Source: a virus. From it: a stretch of 31,484 nucleotides of DNA. Position numbers and translations under genes: made by a program. Shown piece after piece: positions 21,355 to 28,992 of this stretch (within the stretch, counting starts at the first letter, position 1; the number at the start of each line of letters is the position of its first letter). The stretch lies in the IMG/VR virus record IMGVR_UViG_3300028394_000223, positions 1 to 31,484 of that record; one strand, written 5' to 3'. The notes beneath the pieces were generated by a model. The model was not told where the DNA came from, did not search any database, and worked only from the letters and a program-made list of their open reading frames with translations.

Positions 21355-23654
21355 GTAAGCCTACTAAATACTGCTGATGCTACGCCACCAGATGTTGCAG
21401 TAACCGATGCCGGTAAATCAGTTTGAGAACTGGTACTTAAAACACGGTACGGGGTGAGTTGTGGATATTGATCTTGTATACCAGCAAAAGACGGTATGCC
21501 AAAAGTTCCACCAGTGTTGTAGGCCATCATAGCAAAAGCATAAGTCGTTCCAGCTGTAAGACTGTAGGTTGACGGATAACCACCAGTTGTGTTCAATGCT
21601 CTTGTGTAAATTGTTGAAACGGTATTGCCCAAGGTAGCATCGGATGCCGTTCGGGCAACAAGGGTCATAGTGGTGTTATTTGTTCCACTGGCTGTGTAAA
21701 GACCCATACGCCTAACACTCGTACCGCCAACATCTGTGCCGGCAGTGGTGCAATAAATACTAAAATTAGTCATAGTGAAGTTCTCAGCAGGGGTGAACAA
21801 AGCGTAATAAACTACACCATTTGAAAGAGATCTGGTAGCGTTTACAAGGATTCTTGGTGCAGTATCGAGAGACGATGCTAAAGCATAATCATCAATCTTT
21901 TTTCTTGTAACTGTGTAGGCAGTTCCACTAATCTTTGTGGCGGCAATGGCGGCCGAAGCATTGATGTCAGCATCAAGAATTGTGCCATCTAGGATCATAT
22001 TTGATGTGACAACGTTTGTGTCATTAGTGCCCACAAGTTTCCCACTGTTGCTTGGGAAAGTGACAACAGCAGAACTGTTACCACTGTTACTGATTTGAGC
22101 ATTAGTTGTCGGCCCATTGACTGTAAGTGTTGTCGTTTCAATGTCGTTAGCATTCAAGATGGACTGCCCGAACATGTCCAATGTTCCAGTCATAGACAAA
22201 CTACCATCGAGCGGTAATGCAGCATTAGCAATACCCAAAGCGTTACTAGCTGTTGCCTGTGCAGCAATAGCAGCATCATTCGCCGTTTTGACATTCTTAG
22301 GCGTTGCAGCAGTAGTCACACTGGTGCTTGCTACTGAGTCGGTCAACTGAACAACACCAGCAGCCGAAGTGCTGGCAGATGGCAAGTCAGAAGCAACTAA
22401 GGCCCTAAAAGAGGCAGTGCCATTGGTTGCATTTGGTGCAGCATAAACATGCTTCTGAGTTTGAGTGCCGGATAAGTTTCCAGCAGTTGTTGCAGTTGTT
22501 GCAGTGGCAGCGTTGCCTGTTGTGTCTTGATTCAATGTCGCGACACGGGCAGCGGCAAGAGTGCCAGAAGTGATGTTGTCAGCATTAGTGGTGTCAGTCG
22601 TTGCCGAAGTTGCAAGGCCCGTCACCTGGCTAGAAGCAACAGTGACAGGATCAGAACCAGCCACACCATGAGTTGAAGCGTGAGCCGTCGGAGTTCGTGC
22701 ATCGGTTAGGCGTGAATCAGTTGTGTCAACCTTGGCAGTGTCGCTTGGGTGAACATGGTCAGCCCTGGCGTAACGAGTTGAAGTTCCAACAGCGGCAGTG
22801 CTGTCCATTGCTGGAGTAGTGGCCGAAGCCTGACCGATGACAAAAGCCGTTGAGGCAATCTGGAAGTTGTTAGTTCCAACCGCAGCTGTCGGTGTTGTTG
22901 GAACACCTGTCAAAGTTGGCGAGGCAGACCGCACAGTGTTACCTGTACCAGTCGAGGTTGTCACACCAGTGCCACCGCTAGTGACAGGCACAGTGGCAAC
23001 AGTTCCCAGCAAACCTGCCGAAGTGTTTGTCACAATGCCGGCAACGTTCAGGGCAGAATCGGTGACGTTTGAAGCGGTGATAGCGCCAGCAGAATCGACC
23101 TTGAAGATTGGCGTGGTGCTTGAATTCGGCTGAACCTGAATGACATCTTGTGTTGGACTTGCAATCTGCTTGATGGCAATCGAACGCTGGTCGCCAGCAT
23201 AAGAGTGATCCAAGCCGAGCAGGGAGTTTGTCGCCGCAGTTGATGATGAAGAACCCACACCAATTTGACCATTGGGTCGAATGCGAGCAATTTCGGTTGA
23301 GCCATCAGATTGGAGAATGCTCAACAGGTTTGCCGATTGCGTAGCGGAGAATCGCTGAATGATTAGACCCTTGACTGCATCCGCACCAGTTCTAATGGCT
23401 TGAGCGCCAACAGTAAAGACATTGGAAAGCGACAGCCCAGCCTTGCCAGCAACAGTTGTATCCAACGCCCCTAGGCGAGCCACAACGGTCGCAGAGCCAC
23501 CTTGAGGATTCACCCCAAGTGTGGACTCAATCGCCTCAATAGCATCGTTAGCGTTGCTGTGTTGGTCAGCATGAGGCACTGTGGCTGAGTCAAGGGTGTC
23601 CGTTGCAGTTGGATTGGTGAAAGAATCCAAACCGCCAGGAAACGCAGAGGCCAT
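21351..23654 (-). CDS. Long fibre protein (tail or head fibre)
   Basis: A 767-residue Ser/Thr/Ala-rich protein. The N-terminus (PGGLDSFTNPTATDTLDSAT, then HSNANDAIEAIESTLGVNP) is a common phage structural-protein start. The shaft carries fibre repeats: YARADHVHPSDTAKVDT, RTPTAHASTHGVAGSDPVT, AAGVVQLTDS and ATPKNVKTANDAA. The last ~180 residues are a distinct beta-rich C-terminal domain (from ~590) likely to bind a receptor. It lies between the capsid glycosyltransferase and the head-tail adaptor, not among tail tip genes, so a head fibre is possible. AAGGAG precedes the ATG. Confidence 0.75.
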   Translation of the reverse strand: MASAFPGGLDSFTNPTATDTLDSATVPHADQHSNANDAIEAIESTLGVNPQGGSATVVARLGALDTTVAGKAGLSLSNVFTVGAQAIRTGADAVKGLIIQRFSATQSANLLSILQSDGSTEIARIRPNGQIGVGSSSSTAATNSLLGLDHSYAGDQRSIAIKQIASPTQDVIQVQPNSSTTPIFKVDSAGAITASNVTDSALNVAGIVTNTSAGLLGTVATVPVTSGGTGVTTSTGTGNTVRSASPTLTGVPTTPTAAVGTNNFQIASTAFVIGQASATTPAMDSTAAVGTSTRYARADHVHPSDTAKVDTTDSRLTDARTPTAHASTHGVAGSDPVTVASSQVTGLATSATTDTTNADNITSGTLAAARVATLNQDTTGNAATATTATTAGNLSGTQTQKHVYAAPNATNGTASFRALVASDLPSASTSAAGVVQLTDSVASTSVTTAATPKNVKTANDAAIAAQATASNALGIANAALPLDGSLSMTGTLDMFGQSILNANDIETTTLTVNGPTTNAQISNSGNSSAVVTFPSNSGKLVGTNDTNVVTSNMILDGTILDADINASAAIAATKISGTAYTVTRKKIDDYALASSLDTAPRILVNATRSLSNGVVYYALFTPAENFTMTNFSIYCTTAGTDVGGTSVRRMGLYTASGTNNTTMTLVARTASDATLGNTVSTIYTRALNTTGGYPSTYSLTAGTTYAFAMMAYNTGGTFGIPSFAGIQDQYPQLTPYRVLSTSSQTDLPASVTATSGGVASAVFSRLT

Positions 23655-23673
23655 GCCTACTCCTTGAGATTAG

Positions 23674-23711
23674 AACTTCACCCGAAGTCAGGGGAAACTT
23701 CGGGTGAAGTT
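23674..23711. terminator. 15-bp perfect hairpin before the fibre gene
   Basis: AACTTCACCCGAAGT (23674-23688) pairs perfectly with ACTTCGGGTGAAGTT (23697-23711) around eight bases. It fills the gap between the glycosyltransferase stop and the fibre ribosome binding site. On the minus strand only TCTAATCTC follows, so as a terminator it is weak; it may lower downstream expression or guide RNA processing after the capsid gene. Confidence 0.6.
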
Positions 23712-23714
23712 GTC

Positions 23715-24401
23715 TTATTTGCTTGACAGCCAGAGATCGTGCTGGCGCTCATCAAGCCAGAATTGTTTGTGATGACCCAAGATTGCGCCAGTGTGGGCAA
23801 AGATGGGGAAACCTAGAGCCGTCGCCTTACGACAGAACAGCAAGTCTTCACTGAACCAACGGCCAGCGATAGCACCGTCAAAGAACCAACACCAGTCAGT
23901 GCCTTGGTTAGGGTTGGCATTCTCACGCATTGACTCAAGAACCGAACGATGAACCATAAGGCAACCAGTGCCAGCCCCGTCGATTTGGACAATCTGATTC
24001 TTCGGGTATTTGTCCAACGGAATCATTGCCCCGTCAGCTGCCAACTCGTAGATTGCAGGGACAGGTCGAAGTGCCTCATTCTCAAAGAACGCTGCGAAGA
24101 CAAGACCGGCAACAATCGGGCGGTCATCCTTGTGGGCAGTTTCAATGAGCAGGTCAAAAGCCGACAAAGGCAACGTCTGGTCTGAGTCAATCATCAACAA
24201 CCAGTCGGCGTGAGAATCATCAAGGAAGTTCTTCACAATAAGATTGCGAGTTCGAGCCAGAAGTCCAAGCCCTTGAACACATTGCAGTGAGTCAATCCTT
24301 GGGCGACGTTCACGCATCAGGCCGACAAGGTCAATCGTCAACTGTGTGTCAATAGTGCCATCGTGAGGAATGGCGATGCACACAGTTTCCCGTGACCTCA
24401 T
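23715..24401 (-). CDS. Glycosyltransferase-like protein next to the capsid gene
   Basis: A 228-residue GT-A-like enzyme: start VCIAIPHDGTIDTQLTIDLV, the metal/sugar motif MIDSDQT (70-76), GAGTGCLMVHR (~142-152) and the acid motif SEDLLFCRKA (~184-193). Phage enzymes of this type can glycosylate virion proteins. Its ATG overlaps the stop of the small gene upstream (ATGA), two genes from the major capsid protein, so the capsid or fibre is a likely target. Acceptor is not known. Confidence 0.72.
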   Translation of the reverse strand: MRSRETVCIAIPHDGTIDTQLTIDLVGLMRERRPRIDSLQCVQGLGLLARTRNLIVKNFLDDSHADWLLMIDSDQTLPLSAFDLLIETAHKDDRPIVAGLVFAAFFENEALRPVPAIYELAADGAMIPLDKYPKNQIVQIDGAGTGCLMVHRSVLESMRENANPNQGTDWCWFFDGAIAGRWFSEDLLFCRKATALGFPIFAHTGAILGHHKQFWLDERQHDLWLSSK

Positions 24402-24544
24402 CGGGTTTCACGATCCGTTGTCGTCACCCGAATGTCAGAAATCTGGTCGACAGTTTCCAACACTTGCTCAATCGTGCCGTCGGCTTCAAGCACCTTCTCG
24501 ATGGCAATAGCAGCCTCAAGAAGTAAAGTTTTCATCTTGCCCAT
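24398..24544 (-). CDS. Small helical protein after the major capsid gene
   Basis: A short protein (48 residues from ATG at 24544-24542, MGKMKTLLLEAAIAIEKVLE...), helical and acidic. I chose this start because AGGGG lies nine bases upstream. A GTG start at 24610 is possible, but it would translate a hexanucleotide repeat (CCTAAG-type, about 24587-24603 on the plus strand) and has no ribosome binding site. It overlaps the glycosyltransferase by ATGA. Function unknown. Confidence 0.5.
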   Translation of the reverse strand: MGKMKTLLLEAAIAIEKVLEADGTIEQVLETVDQISDIRVTTTDRETR

Positions 24545-24624
24545 GTAGTCCATCCCCTGATGTAGTGAAGTGCCAAGTGGCAGCCCTAAGCCTAAGCCTA
24601 GAGCCGCCACCCGACGGATTCAGA

Positions 24625-25977
24625 TTAGTAACCTGAAGGTGTCACAGCGCCAGTTCCACTGATAGCGGAAACAGACTTTGCGAAGCGGTGAATCAGTGCA
24701 GCGTAACCGTAGACCTGGAAACGAACGGTGAGGTTCGCTGACAGTACGTCCGGAAGAACACGAGTCTTCACGCCTGATTCGAACAGGTAGCTGTCGCTGA
24801 ACTTGCCAACCAAGATTGGTGACTGGTTCGTGCTTGCACCAGCAGTGTTCTTGAGTGTTGCGTCAACGTAGACAGGCACACCGTAGATAGAACCAACAAG
24901 ACCAGCAGCAGCGCCAGGAGCAGTTGTGATACCGCCAGCGTTGAATGGGCCGTTTGCAGTTGGAACGATGAGTGGGCGGCTTGAGCCATCCACCTGTGCG
25001 GCCAACCAGTACCAAGTAGCCGGGGCCATTACGATAGCCTCTACATCCTTGTAACGGTTAGTGACAACCTGTGAGATTGCCTTCGTGATAGCGCCAAGGC
25101 CACCAGTTGCAGATGGAGTGGTTTCAGTCCAAGTGGTTGGGATACCGTTTGTGCTATCCGTACCAAGTGTGACGAAGCCCTTCAGTGAGCCAGCAGTTCC
25201 AGCGCCATTGCCTGAAACAGCAGAGTTCAACTGCAATGCGTAGTCAGCCATCAAGTCGCCGAAGATTAGCTTGTCAAGACCGCCACTGATTGGTGACTGC
25301 TCTACTAGCTGAATCGACACGTTCTGGAAACCGCTGATGGTTTCAACACGGCCAGTGACCGTTGATGTAACCATGTCACGAGGTGACGTTGGTGCGTAGG
25401 TGCTTGAGTTGTCAGCAGCCTGGAAACCGGTGCGAGTACCTGTGGTGATAGCAGGAATGTTGATGCTATCAGTGCCAGCAGGAAGCGCCATGTTTGTGGT
25501 CAGGTTAGCGGTGACACGGGCAGCACGAGCGAACTCTGCATACTCGTTGATGAGGTACAAAGGTGGAACGAAGTCACCACCGCTTGTGTCGGTGCGGTTG
25601 ATGTCACGAAGTTCAACAGACATTTCTGACTGGTGACGATTCAGACGGTCGAACGCATCACGGTCGCCACGAAGTTGAGCGTTGATCATGTCACGAGCGA
25701 AAGAGTTATCTGAACCCTTGTCGTAAGTCATGGCCTCACGGGTAACAACGGCAGAACCGAAGGTCGGAACATTCGCAGCAGAGCGAACTTCCTTGAGTTC
25801 AGCAGTGCGAGCCTCTAGGGCTTCTGCTGCGTCAATCTTGCTGTCGAGATCCTTGATCTCTGCGTGACGTGCTTCTGCTGCATCTAGTGCCTCAGTAGTC
25901 ACTTCACCAGCAAGGAGTGCCTCAGCATCAGCTGCGGCGGTTGCACGAGATTCGCGCAAAGAGTCCAACATGGACAT
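24625..25977 (-). CDS. Major capsid protein (HK97 fold)
   Basis: A 450-residue capsid protein. Residues ~1-75 are a charged coiled coil (TEALDAAEARHAEIKDLDSK; AEALEARTAELKEVRSA), the delta/scaffold domain removed by the protease. The rest has HK97 features: GGDFVPPLYLINEYAEFARA (N-arm/E-loop region), the P-domain GFQNVSIQLVEQSPISGGLD and the A-domain end KTRVLPDVLSANLTVRFQVY. It forms the icosahedral shell. The strong AAGGAG before its ATG fits the most abundant protein. A separate scaffold gene was not seen. Confidence 0.92.
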   Translation of the reverse strand: MSMLDSLRESRATAAADAEALLAGEVTTEALDAAEARHAEIKDLDSKIDAAEALEARTAELKEVRSAANVPTFGSAVVTREAMTYDKGSDNSFARDMINAQLRGDRDAFDRLNRHQSEMSVELRDINRTDTSGGDFVPPLYLINEYAEFARAARVTANLTTNMALPAGTDSINIPAITTGTRTGFQAADNSSTYAPTSPRDMVTSTVTGRVETISGFQNVSIQLVEQSPISGGLDKLIFGDLMADYALQLNSAVSGNGAGTAGSLKGFVTLGTDSTNGIPTTWTETTPSATGGLGAITKAISQVVTNRYKDVEAIVMAPATWYWLAAQVDGSSRPLIVPTANGPFNAGGITTAPGAAAGLVGSIYGVPVYVDATLKNTAGASTNQSPILVGKFSDSYLFESGVKTRVLPDVLSANLTVRFQVYGYAALIHRFAKSVSAISGTGAVTPSGY

Positions 25978-26054
25978 GGCTACTCCTTCAAGTAGTTAGT
26001 GGGTTAGTGAGTCGCCGAGGCAGAAGCGTCGGGGACATCTCTAAAGGATTGCCC

Positions 26055-27632
26055 CTAGAGAGAATCAAGTTTGAACTTCAAAGCAAGTTTGCGCTTGCGA
26101 AGTTCTAGTTCATCTTCAACGGAATCTTCCGAACGCATTCCGACAGATGAAGCGTCATAGGCTGGCCATGTCACAACTGAAACCTCAAACAGGTTCAGGT
26201 CAGTGAGTGTGCGAAGACCTTCCTCACGAGTGTCACCGCCAGGAGCAACACTGAAAGCGAATGACATCTTGTCAACGTCGCCACGAGTAAGAGCCGAAGC
26301 CAACTCAGCAGCACGAGGATTGGATGGGTCAAGGGTTGCTTCCATGCGAAGACCGACCTCATCCTCAGACAGGGTCAACGTGCCACCCTGCGTCGAGGCA
26401 AGAGGCAACTGGTCAGTGTCATGGTTGACAAGTAAGAACACAGGGTCGCCAGACTTGAGCGATCGAGTGAAAGCGCCGGGCGCAATCATCTCACGGAAGT
26501 TCAGGCCAGTGGCTTCCTTGTTGAACTGTGCAGCGTAGCCACCAATTCGAAGTGAACCGTCGTCAGTAGCGATGGCACGAACCTCAGCCTCAAAGGTGAT
26601 GCGCTCGGCAGATGCAATGGCAGACTTGCGTTCTTCAATCATTGTCACTTCTTCCTGTTGCCCTGTTGTTTCCTGCGACTCAATCAAGTCTGAATCTGAA
26701 CGAAGGTCGTCAATCGACTGCGCCATGTAATCCATTGCGGTCACATCTTCAGCCACGTCATCTTCATCAACACCTTCGGTGTCAAGTGAATCAACCGCTG
26801 GCTCAGTAACTTCTTCACCAAGTGAAGCGGTCAGTTGCCACTTGTAGAACTGTTGGTCGTCGATAGCGCCAGCGATAAAGTTGGCGATTCCCTGCTGGTT
26901 GTAATTGTTGGCACACTCAAACACATAGGACAGTTGATTGAGGAACACATCATTGGCAGTTAGTAGGTCACGGGCAAGGCTCATTGGATCTTGACCAGGA
27001 GTTGCATCCTGCAAGTATCCAAGCTTGATGAAGTCGGCAAGATTAGACGGAGCAACCACACCAATCTTGCGAAGGTTCTCAGCGATAGGGTCAATCAGTT
27101 CATAAGCGGTTTCATAAATCTTCTGGAACAGTTTGTGGTATTCGCTGAAGTCAGCGCCCTTGACATTCCAGTGTGCGCCATGCGCTCTGAAGTAGAACTG
27201 AACAGCAGTTCCAAGAAGTTCAGACAACTCTTCGGGCAAGTTCGAAGCTGTTTCAGTTTCTTCCATGTCACGAGATTCCATGCTTTCGCCTTCCAATGAA
27301 GCCACTCGGGCAGATAGTTGTTCTCTAATTTTCGACGACCAAGTGAAACCTGCATCGCCGCCCCAAGCAGCCCAAGCAACTCGACCGGCGCTCGGATAGC
27401 CTTCATCGCCAGGGTTGAATCCCTGACCCTTCTTGTCGACCTCGTGACGTGCTAAGAATGAATACATCCTCAAGACAACATCGAGCGACACAGACTTGCC
27501 AGTCGCCAAATCGCTTGCACGTTTGCGACCGGTATCGGTGAAACCTGAACCAGCCTTGCCATCGGCAATCCATGCCAAAGCCCTCTTGGCTTCGTCACGA
27601 ACTCCCTGCGGTGGTCGGAATGTTTCGGCCAT
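26055..27632 (-). CDS. Head maturation protease fused to a Dps/ferritin-like domain
   Basis: A 525-residue three-part protein. Residues ~1-110 are a phage morphogenesis-type segment (DLATGKSVSLDVVLRMYSFL; YPSAGRVAWAAWGGDAGF). Residues ~128-275 are a Dps-like four-helix domain: H154 (AHWNVKG), H166 (EYHKLF), D181 and E185 (LIDPIAEN) have the same spacing as H51, H63, D78 and E82 of the E. coli Dps ferroxidase site; Q170 stands where Dps has D67. An acidic linker (~273-330) follows. Residues 331-525 are an HK97-type protease with H404 (LVNHD), S457 (KMSFAF) and E483. An internal ATG at 26642-26640 (M331) has AGGAAG upstream. The start overlaps the portal stop (TGATG). Confidence 0.88.
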   Translation of the reverse strand: MAETFRPPQGVRDEAKRALAWIADGKAGSGFTDTGRKRASDLATGKSVSLDVVLRMYSFLARHEVDKKGQGFNPGDEGYPSAGRVAWAAWGGDAGFTWSSKIREQLSARVASLEGESMESRDMEETETASNLPEELSELLGTAVQFYFRAHGAHWNVKGADFSEYHKLFQKIYETAYELIDPIAENLRKIGVVAPSNLADFIKLGYLQDATPGQDPMSLARDLLTANDVFLNQLSYVFECANNYNQQGIANFIAGAIDDQQFYKWQLTASLGEEVTEPAVDSLDTEGVDEDDVAEDVTAMDYMAQSIDDLRSDSDLIESQETTGQQEEVTMIEERKSAIASAERITFEAEVRAIATDDGSLRIGGYAAQFNKEATGLNFREMIAPGAFTRSLKSGDPVFLLVNHDTDQLPLASTQGGTLTLSEDEVGLRMEATLDPSNPRAAELASALTRGDVDKMSFAFSVAPGGDTREEGLRTLTDLNLFEVSVVTWPAYDASSVGMRSEDSVEDELELRKRKLALKFKLDSL

Positions 27633-28849
27633 CAGCTAAGAACTCCCATGACAGGTGCGCTCGGATCAGCATCTTGTCCAAGTTCTTGGCCGTCGTTCAC
27701 CAATGCACCAGGCAACGCCTGATGGAATCCGTCGCCGCCATCGTAAGGTTCAAAGCCAAGGGTTTGACGTGCCTCGTTGGGACTCATGACACCTGCCATG
27801 ATTTGAACCGAGTTGACCCTTGCACGAGTCATTGAGTCGGTACGCAATAGCGAAGCCAAATCGAACACAACATCCTGACCAACTGGCAACAGTTCAGACA
27901 GGGCAGTTTCAAGACGGCGAACCCAAGGGGTCAACGTATGTGTCAAGAAGTTCAGGTTCGCTTGCTCTACGTTTTGATAGGTCTGGTTGTCGCCAGTAGC
28001 GCCAATGAGGTGACCGGGGATTCGGTAGACCCGAGCGATGTCACGAATCAACTGCTCACGGGTTGCGATCATTTCCATGTCAGCTGCACTGGTCGTGATA
28101 GGCGTGAACTTCAGGCCATCAGACAACACCGCTGGACGACGACGGCGACGGTGGGTTGCTTCCCATGTTCCCTGAATTGTGCGAGCCTGGTCAAGCGTCA
28201 ACTTCTGGTCAGTGCTAAGAACGCCAGAAGGGGTTGCGCCTTCACCGTAGAACTGTGACAGGTGACGATCCATTGCCAGTGAAAGACCGACAAGGGTTCG
28301 TGACTGAATCAAAGGTGACACACCAACCAACGACTGTGGCGGTGTGAACCAACGGATATGCATCAAAGAATCGTTTGAAATCTCATTGCCGAGGTGAAGA
28401 TACTTGCGACCAATCTGGTCACCTGTTGGCAGAACCTGCATCTGGTATGGATGCAGTGGCACTAGACCAATGATGTTTCCACGAGCGTCACGGTCTTTGT
28501 GAATGTAAGCGTTGCCGTGAAGGACAAGCGAAGCCATGATTTGATGGATGAACTCGAAGGTGTTCGTTCCTGAAATGATGTCAGGCTGTGCCAAAGCGCT
28601 AGGCAATGGGACACCCTTGCGCTGACCGTCGATGATTTCATAACAGCGAAGCGGAAGCGAAGCCACTGAATCACACAACAAAGTGACAGCAGACATGACG
28701 CTCGAAACGCCAAGGGCAGTCCATTCGTCGATGCGTTCGCCAGAACTTGAGGTGACTTGAGTCTGGCCATACAGCTGGGACAGTGGCGCAACATAGTTGT
28801 TGAACTGCGGATAACGCCCAACTACCGAAGACCGGCGGAGAATGCTCAT
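27632..28849 (-). CDS. Portal protein (HK97 family)
   Basis: A 405-residue portal. Typical motifs are visible: VSSVMSAVTLLCDSVASLPL at the start, the hairpin region with SLVLHGNAYIHKDRD, then RDIARVYRIPGHLIGATGDN and QANLNFLTHTLTPWVRRLE near the end. It forms the twelve-part ring through which DNA enters and leaves. The ATG overlaps the stop of the membrane micro-gene (ATGA) and its own stop overlaps the protease start. Confidence 0.92.
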   Translation of the reverse strand: MSILRRSSVVGRYPQFNNYVAPLSQLYGQTQVTSSSGERIDEWTALGVSSVMSAVTLLCDSVASLPLRCYEIIDGQRKGVPLPSALAQPDIISGTNTFEFIHQIMASLVLHGNAYIHKDRDARGNIIGLVPLHPYQMQVLPTGDQIGRKYLHLGNEISNDSLMHIRWFTPPQSLVGVSPLIQSRTLVGLSLAMDRHLSQFYGEGATPSGVLSTDQKLTLDQARTIQGTWEATHRRRRRPAVLSDGLKFTPITTSAADMEMIATREQLIRDIARVYRIPGHLIGATGDNQTYQNVEQANLNFLTHTLTPWVRRLETALSELLPVGQDVVFDLASLLRTDSMTRARVNSVQIMAGVMSPNEARQTLGFEPYDGGDGFHQALPGALVNDGQELGQDADPSAPVMGVLS

Positions 28850-28992
28850 TCGTTACCTGCTAAATAAGAGAAGACAATGGCGAAAATACCGCCAACAATT
28901 AGACCGAAATCAACCCCAAAACGTAACCCGACACCGGCACAGATAGAACCAGCGCCAGCAATCTCAACTGCCGTCGTGATGTTTTCACGCAT
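28846..28992 (-). CDS. 48-residue membrane micro-protein between terminase and portal
   Basis: ATG at 28992-28990 lies within the last codons of the large terminase gene, and TGA at 28848-28846 overlaps the portal start (ATGA). The product begins MRENITTAVEIAGAGSICAG and is hydrophobic over two stretches (~8-22 and ~28-44), Gly-rich, with a charged N-terminus. It may be a membrane protein that acts in entry, exclusion or assembly. It fills a 137-base gap exactly. Confidence 0.65.
   Translation of the reverse strand: MRENITTAVEIAGAGSICAGVGLRFGVDFGLIVGGIFAIVFSYLAGNE

Noticed and set aside
26038-26061. 6-bp hairpin between protease and capsid genes as a terminator
   Set aside because: The stem is short, has a 12-base loop, no T-run, and overlaps the protease stop codon; the support is too weak.
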